Shown here piece after piece: positions 61,296 to 64,000 of a stretch of DNA of 64,000 nt (positions within the stretch are counted from its first letter, which is position 1; each line of letters opens with the position of its first letter). Below the pieces are notes generated by a model, which was not told where the DNA came from, ran no database searches, and saw only the letters and a list, made by a program, of their open reading frames with translations. A program made the position numbers and the translations under genes. This stretch comes from Candidatus Kapaibacterium sp. (GTDB lineage Bacteria > Bacteroidota > Ignavibacteria > Kapaibacteriales > UBA7675). The stretch is from contig JANQRB010000174.1 in assembly GCA_028284775.1 (NCBI GenBank), positions 1 to 64,000 of the forward strand, given 5' to 3'.

Positions 61296-63620
61296 ATGAC
61301 CAAAGCCAATACCCGACGCCAGAAGCGTAAACCTGCGACCGTTATCCGCCAGGCGGACAAGACAGCGACCCTGCAAGATCTTCCGCTTTGGATAGTGACA
61401 CTCATCTTTTTGGCGACAACCTTCATCTTTTTTCATTCGCAGCTTGCCGGCGACACCTTTTTCTGGGATGACATCGTCGAGCAGTACTATCCCTGGCAAT
61501 CGTTCGCGGCGCGGCATCTGAGCGATTTTTCACTGCCTTTCTGGAACCCATACAGTTTCAGCGGCATGCCGTTTATTGCCGATATCCAGGTTGGCTTCTT
61601 TTACCCTCCCAACTGGCTGCTGTCGATTTTCACCGATGATTCCGGCCTGCCATTCCGGGCCTTGGAGCTTATTATCATCCTGCACTTCTGGTTAGCGCAG
61701 ATTACTATGTATCTGCTGGCCAGGCAGTGGCGCATAAGCGCGGGCGGCGCAATCATAGCCGCCATTACTTTTGCCTTCTCGGGTTCGATGGCCTGCCACG
61801 CTTTTCATCCCATGATTGTCTACCAATTGGCCTGGCTGCCGCTCATCGTGCGGCACATGCACCGCGCTTTGACCGAACTGCGCTGGCAGAACGCCATTTA
61901 TGCCGGTCTGCTGCTCGGAATGACGATGCTGGCCGGGCACCCCCAGACGACCCTCTACATCCTGGTGTTCTTAGTTCTGATGACACTATGGTACGGCCTG
62001 GCCGCCTTGCGCTCGGGCGATCTGGCGGCTAAGGCGCTTGGACGATTCCTGGGGCTGGCGTCTCTTGCGGCCTTTATCGGAATCGGAATTTTTGCCGTAC
62101 AATTGCTGCAGTCTCGCGAGCTGGCCGGTCTGTCCGAGCGCGCCGAAATCGACTACGAAACCGCCGCGCAGGGTTCACTGGACTACTCGCAGTTATTTAC
62201 GGCCGTAATCCCAAAGCTCTTTGGCGCTTCATCGGCATCTCCCGCACAGGAAGAAGTGCAGTTTCACCTGCAGGGCGGCGACTACTATTACTATTGGGAA
62301 ACCGCCTTTTACTTCGGGATCGGCGCGCTGCTGCTCGGAATCATCGCCGTCAGAACCGAAAGACGCTCACGCAGCGGCGGATTTTTACTCTTCGTCAGCG
62401 CCTTCGGACTCTTGTTCGCATTGGGCAGCAACGGGCCTCTGTTTCCGGTCCTTTTTCACATGCCGTACTTCGGGCAATTTCGCTTTCCGTCGCGAATACT
62501 GTTTTTCCTCAGCTTTGCATTCGCGCTGCTGGGCGGCATGGGTTTCGACGCAGTGATGAAGCGCGGCAGGGAGCTGATGAAGACAACCTTGATCAGCGGC
62601 GGCGCGCTGGCTCTGGTCGCCGGTAGCGCCGCGATTGGTCTGCTCTTAATAATAGTATCGACCCCTGACCAATTTTTTGGACTTATTCAGGCCTATGGCC
62701 TGCGGGCGCTGTTATTCGCTCTTTTCCTGACTGGTTTGCTGTGGTTTGGAATGCGCGCCAACGCAAAGTATAATCTCCTGATTGCTTTTGCCGTCGCAGC
62801 GATAGCCTTTATCGATCTCTATGGCACATACGCCGAATTCAACCGATCCAGAGAATCGCCGGACGAAGCTTTCGACCTGGCCCCACCTAAAAAAGCGGCC
62901 TTTCAGATCCAACCGCCGGATTCGCTCTTTCGGGTAAAAATGCGCCACGGCGGCATTTTAGAAATGAAACGCAATCAGGGTTTGCTCGATAATATTATGC
63001 TGTTCGAGGGTTACAACCCGCTCTTGCTGCAACGCCGCATACCGCCGGCACAGGGTGAAGAAGATCGATACGATCTGCTTAACATTCGCTACGCCGTAAT
63101 CATGGACTCGGTCTATGGGCCCGGCTGGGTGGAGCGCTCGACGCGCTTAGGGCAGGCCTGGATGGTCTACAGCGCCGAGGTCGTCGACCCGACAGCAATG
63201 CACGACTACATGCAAAATACTCGGCTGGACTATCGCAATACGGTCGTTCTCGAACGCGAGCCCGCTCTGCCCCTTGCGAACCTGCCGGCCTCGGAAGTTG
63301 AGCACAGGATCCGCTGTCTGCGCTACGAACACAGCCGGTCGGAATGGGAAGTAGAAAGCGCTGCGGCGGGCATCCTCTGTTTTAGCGAGATTTGGTATCC
63401 GGCCTGGCAAGTGTATGTCGACGACCAGCCCGCCGAATTGCTGCGTTCCAATTTCAGCCAGCGGGCGGTAAGCATTCCGGCCGGCACCCACCGCGTCTCG
63501 ATGCGCTATGAGTCTCAGACCTTCAGTCTGGGTGCGTGGATCAGCGTACTGACGGCCTTATTGTCGATCGGAGCGCTGCTGCTGATAGGAAGACGACAAA
63601 CACAACAAAAGGAGTCTTGA
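61296..63620 (+). CDS. YfhO-like multi-pass membrane protein
   Basis: 774 residues from the ATG at 61296, which has GGAG six to seven bases upstream; a GTG at 61284 is the alternative. About 12 membrane helices lie in residues 30-520. Early-loop motifs are FFWDDIVEQYYPW and LPFWNPYSFSGMPFIADIQ, typical of the YfhO family (GT-C-like). The C-terminal about 200 residues form a periplasmic domain (AWMVYSAEVVDP ... ILCFSEIWYPAWQVYVDDQPAEL), which also fits YfhO. Members are linked to glycosylation of cell-envelope polymers using lipid-linked sugars. It overlaps the next gene by four bases. Confidence 0.85.
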   Translation: MTKANTRRQKRKPATVIRQADKTATLQDLPLWIVTLIFLATTFIFFHSQLAGDTFFWDDIVEQYYPWQSFAARHLSDFSLPFWNPYSFSGMPFIADIQVGFFYPPNWLLSIFTDDSGLPFRALELIIILHFWLAQITMYLLARQWRISAGGAIIAAITFAFSGSMACHAFHPMIVYQLAWLPLIVRHMHRALTELRWQNAIYAGLLLGMTMLAGHPQTTLYILVFLVLMTLWYGLAALRSGDLAAKALGRFLGLASLAAFIGIGIFAVQLLQSRELAGLSERAEIDYETAAQGSLDYSQLFTAVIPKLFGASSASPAQEEVQFHLQGGDYYYYWETAFYFGIGALLLGIIAVRTERRSRSGGFLLFVSAFGLLFALGSNGPLFPVLFHMPYFGQFRFPSRILFFLSFAFALLGGMGFDAVMKRGRELMKTTLISGGALALVAGSAAIGLLLIIVSTPDQFFGLIQAYGLRALLFALFLTGLLWFGMRANAKYNLLIAFAVAAIAFIDLYGTYAEFNRSRESPDEAFDLAPPKKAAFQIQPPDSLFRVKMRHGGILEMKRNQGLLDNIMLFEGYNPLLLQRRIPPAQGEEDRYDLLNIRYAVIMDSVYGPGWVERSTRLGQAWMVYSAEVVDPTAMHDYMQNTRLDYRNTVVLEREPALPLANLPASEVEHRIRCLRYEHSRSEWEVESAAAGILCFSEIWYPAWQVYVDDQPAELLRSNFSQRAVSIPAGTHRVSMRYESQTFSLGAWISVLTALLSIGALLLIGRRQTQQKES

Positions 63621-64000
63621 TTCGACGCAGAATCAAGTTGATTCCCGGCATCCGGCGCATTGCATCAATTTTTGCAGGCTTCCCTATCGTGCTGACACTT
63701 TCGCGAATCGCACTCTTGTGTTGCGGATTGATATCGCTGGCGCCATTTTTCGCCGAGGCCGGTCCCGGCCGCCCCGTAGAGCTGAAATACGCCGACAGCC
63801 TCCGCGTTCGGACCACGCCTTTCGGCGTCTTTCGCGAATTGATCGGCAATGTGCGATTGGTGCAGGATAGTGTGACCGTGACCTGCGATCGCGCCGTCCA
63901 GAATATTCGGCGTAACCGCGTCGACCTGGAAGGCAACGTAAAGTTCGTACAGGGCAGCGTGACCCTAATTACGCCGCGCGGGAACTATGACGGCGCGCGC
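63617..64000 (+). CDS. OstA/LptA-like protein, N-terminal part
   Basis: The gene runs off the right edge; 128 residues are visible. It is read from a TTG at 63617 that overlaps the upstream stop (TTGA), with AAAGGAG just before. A GTG at 63689 in the same frame is another possible start. A hydrophobic signal segment lies around SRIALLCCGLISLAPFFAEA. Then OstA-type strands follow: ELKYADSLRVRTT, FRELIGNVRLVQDSVTVTCD, RAVQNIRRNRVDLEGNVKFV, QGSVTLITPRGNYDG. OstA-domain proteins carry lipopolysaccharide across the periplasm to the outer membrane. FCB versions are often longer than E. coli LptA. Confidence 0.75.
   Translation, partial: MIRRRIKLIPGIRRIASIFAGFPIVLTLSRIALLCCGLISLAPFFAEAGPGRPVELKYADSLRVRTTPFGVFRELIGNVRLVQDSVTVTCDRAVQNIRRNRVDLEGNVKFVQGSVTLITPRGNYDGAR

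Overview
The window (about 54% G+C by eye, 64 kb, some 47 protein genes, no RNA genes, no insertion sequence, no CRISPR array) looks like the chromosome of a Gram-negative bacterium of the Fibrobacterota-Chlorobiota-Bacteroidota (FCB) superphylum. The evidence is three secreted proteins with type IX secretion (T9SS) C-terminal sorting domains, a PorV/PorQ-like outer-membrane protein, a DUF2723 protein, Bacteroidota-type SdhA/SdhB, an OstA/LptA-like gene and Wza/Wzi-type glycan export. Many genes start with TTG or GTG. The exact phylum (Ignavibacteriota, Kapabacteria, Calditrichota or similar) cannot be settled from the sequence alone.

Layout. Positions 1-8371 are a minus-strand run: DUF2723 (partial), hemW, two tandem signal peptidases, lepA and a DsbD-like reductase. 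An ABC exporter follows on plus (8593-10377). Then come, on minus, a pseudouridine-synthase-like protein without its catalytic Asp, a YqaA-type membrane protein, accA and a large GT2/sugar-phosphotransferase fusion (10517-15737). Positions 15918-20881 hold three soluble glycosyltransferases and a membrane one. Positions 21064-25257 hold a TPR-LuxR regulator and a secreted beta-propeller protein, followed by a gene-poor stretch with five 165-bp repeats. A probable operon on minus from 35073 to 27347 runs maf, sugar-ABC permease, plsY, a 68-aa protein, flippase, initiating sugar-phosphate transferase, DPM1-like transferase and O-antigen ligase-like protein. A second glycan operon (44780-37864, minus) runs rfbB, UDP-sugar dehydrogenase, wecB, Wza-like and Wzi-like. 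Next is NUDIX-parA-parB-thioesterase-PorV-like (48886-44965, minus). Positions 49095-55076 carry two 986-aa tandem paralogues with a glycosidase-like fold and T9SS tails. Positions 55431-58095 carry an ECF sigma factor, a putative anti-sigma factor with a beta-barrel-like C-terminus, and a lipoprotein, closed by a strong terminator. sdhAB (minus), a YfhO-like protein and the start of an OstA/LptA-like gene end the window.

Taken together, most of the accessory content concerns the cell surface: making, flipping, polymerising and exporting a polysaccharide or A-LPS-like glycan, and exporting proteins through T9SS that may be attached to or recognise it. Three membrane proteins of probable GT-C type (DUF2723, the 451-aa protein, YfhO-like) could use polyprenyl-phosphate sugars such as those made by the DPM1-like enzyme; that link is inference.

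The strongest candidates for something undescribed are: (1) the tandem T9SS-exported glycosidase-like proteins, in both of which the two expected catalytic glutamates appear to be replaced; (2) the ECF sigma module whose anti-sigma partner seems to run from cytoplasm to outer membrane in one polypeptide; and (3) the RsuA-family pseudoenzyme with a basic low-complexity N-terminus and an acidic tail.
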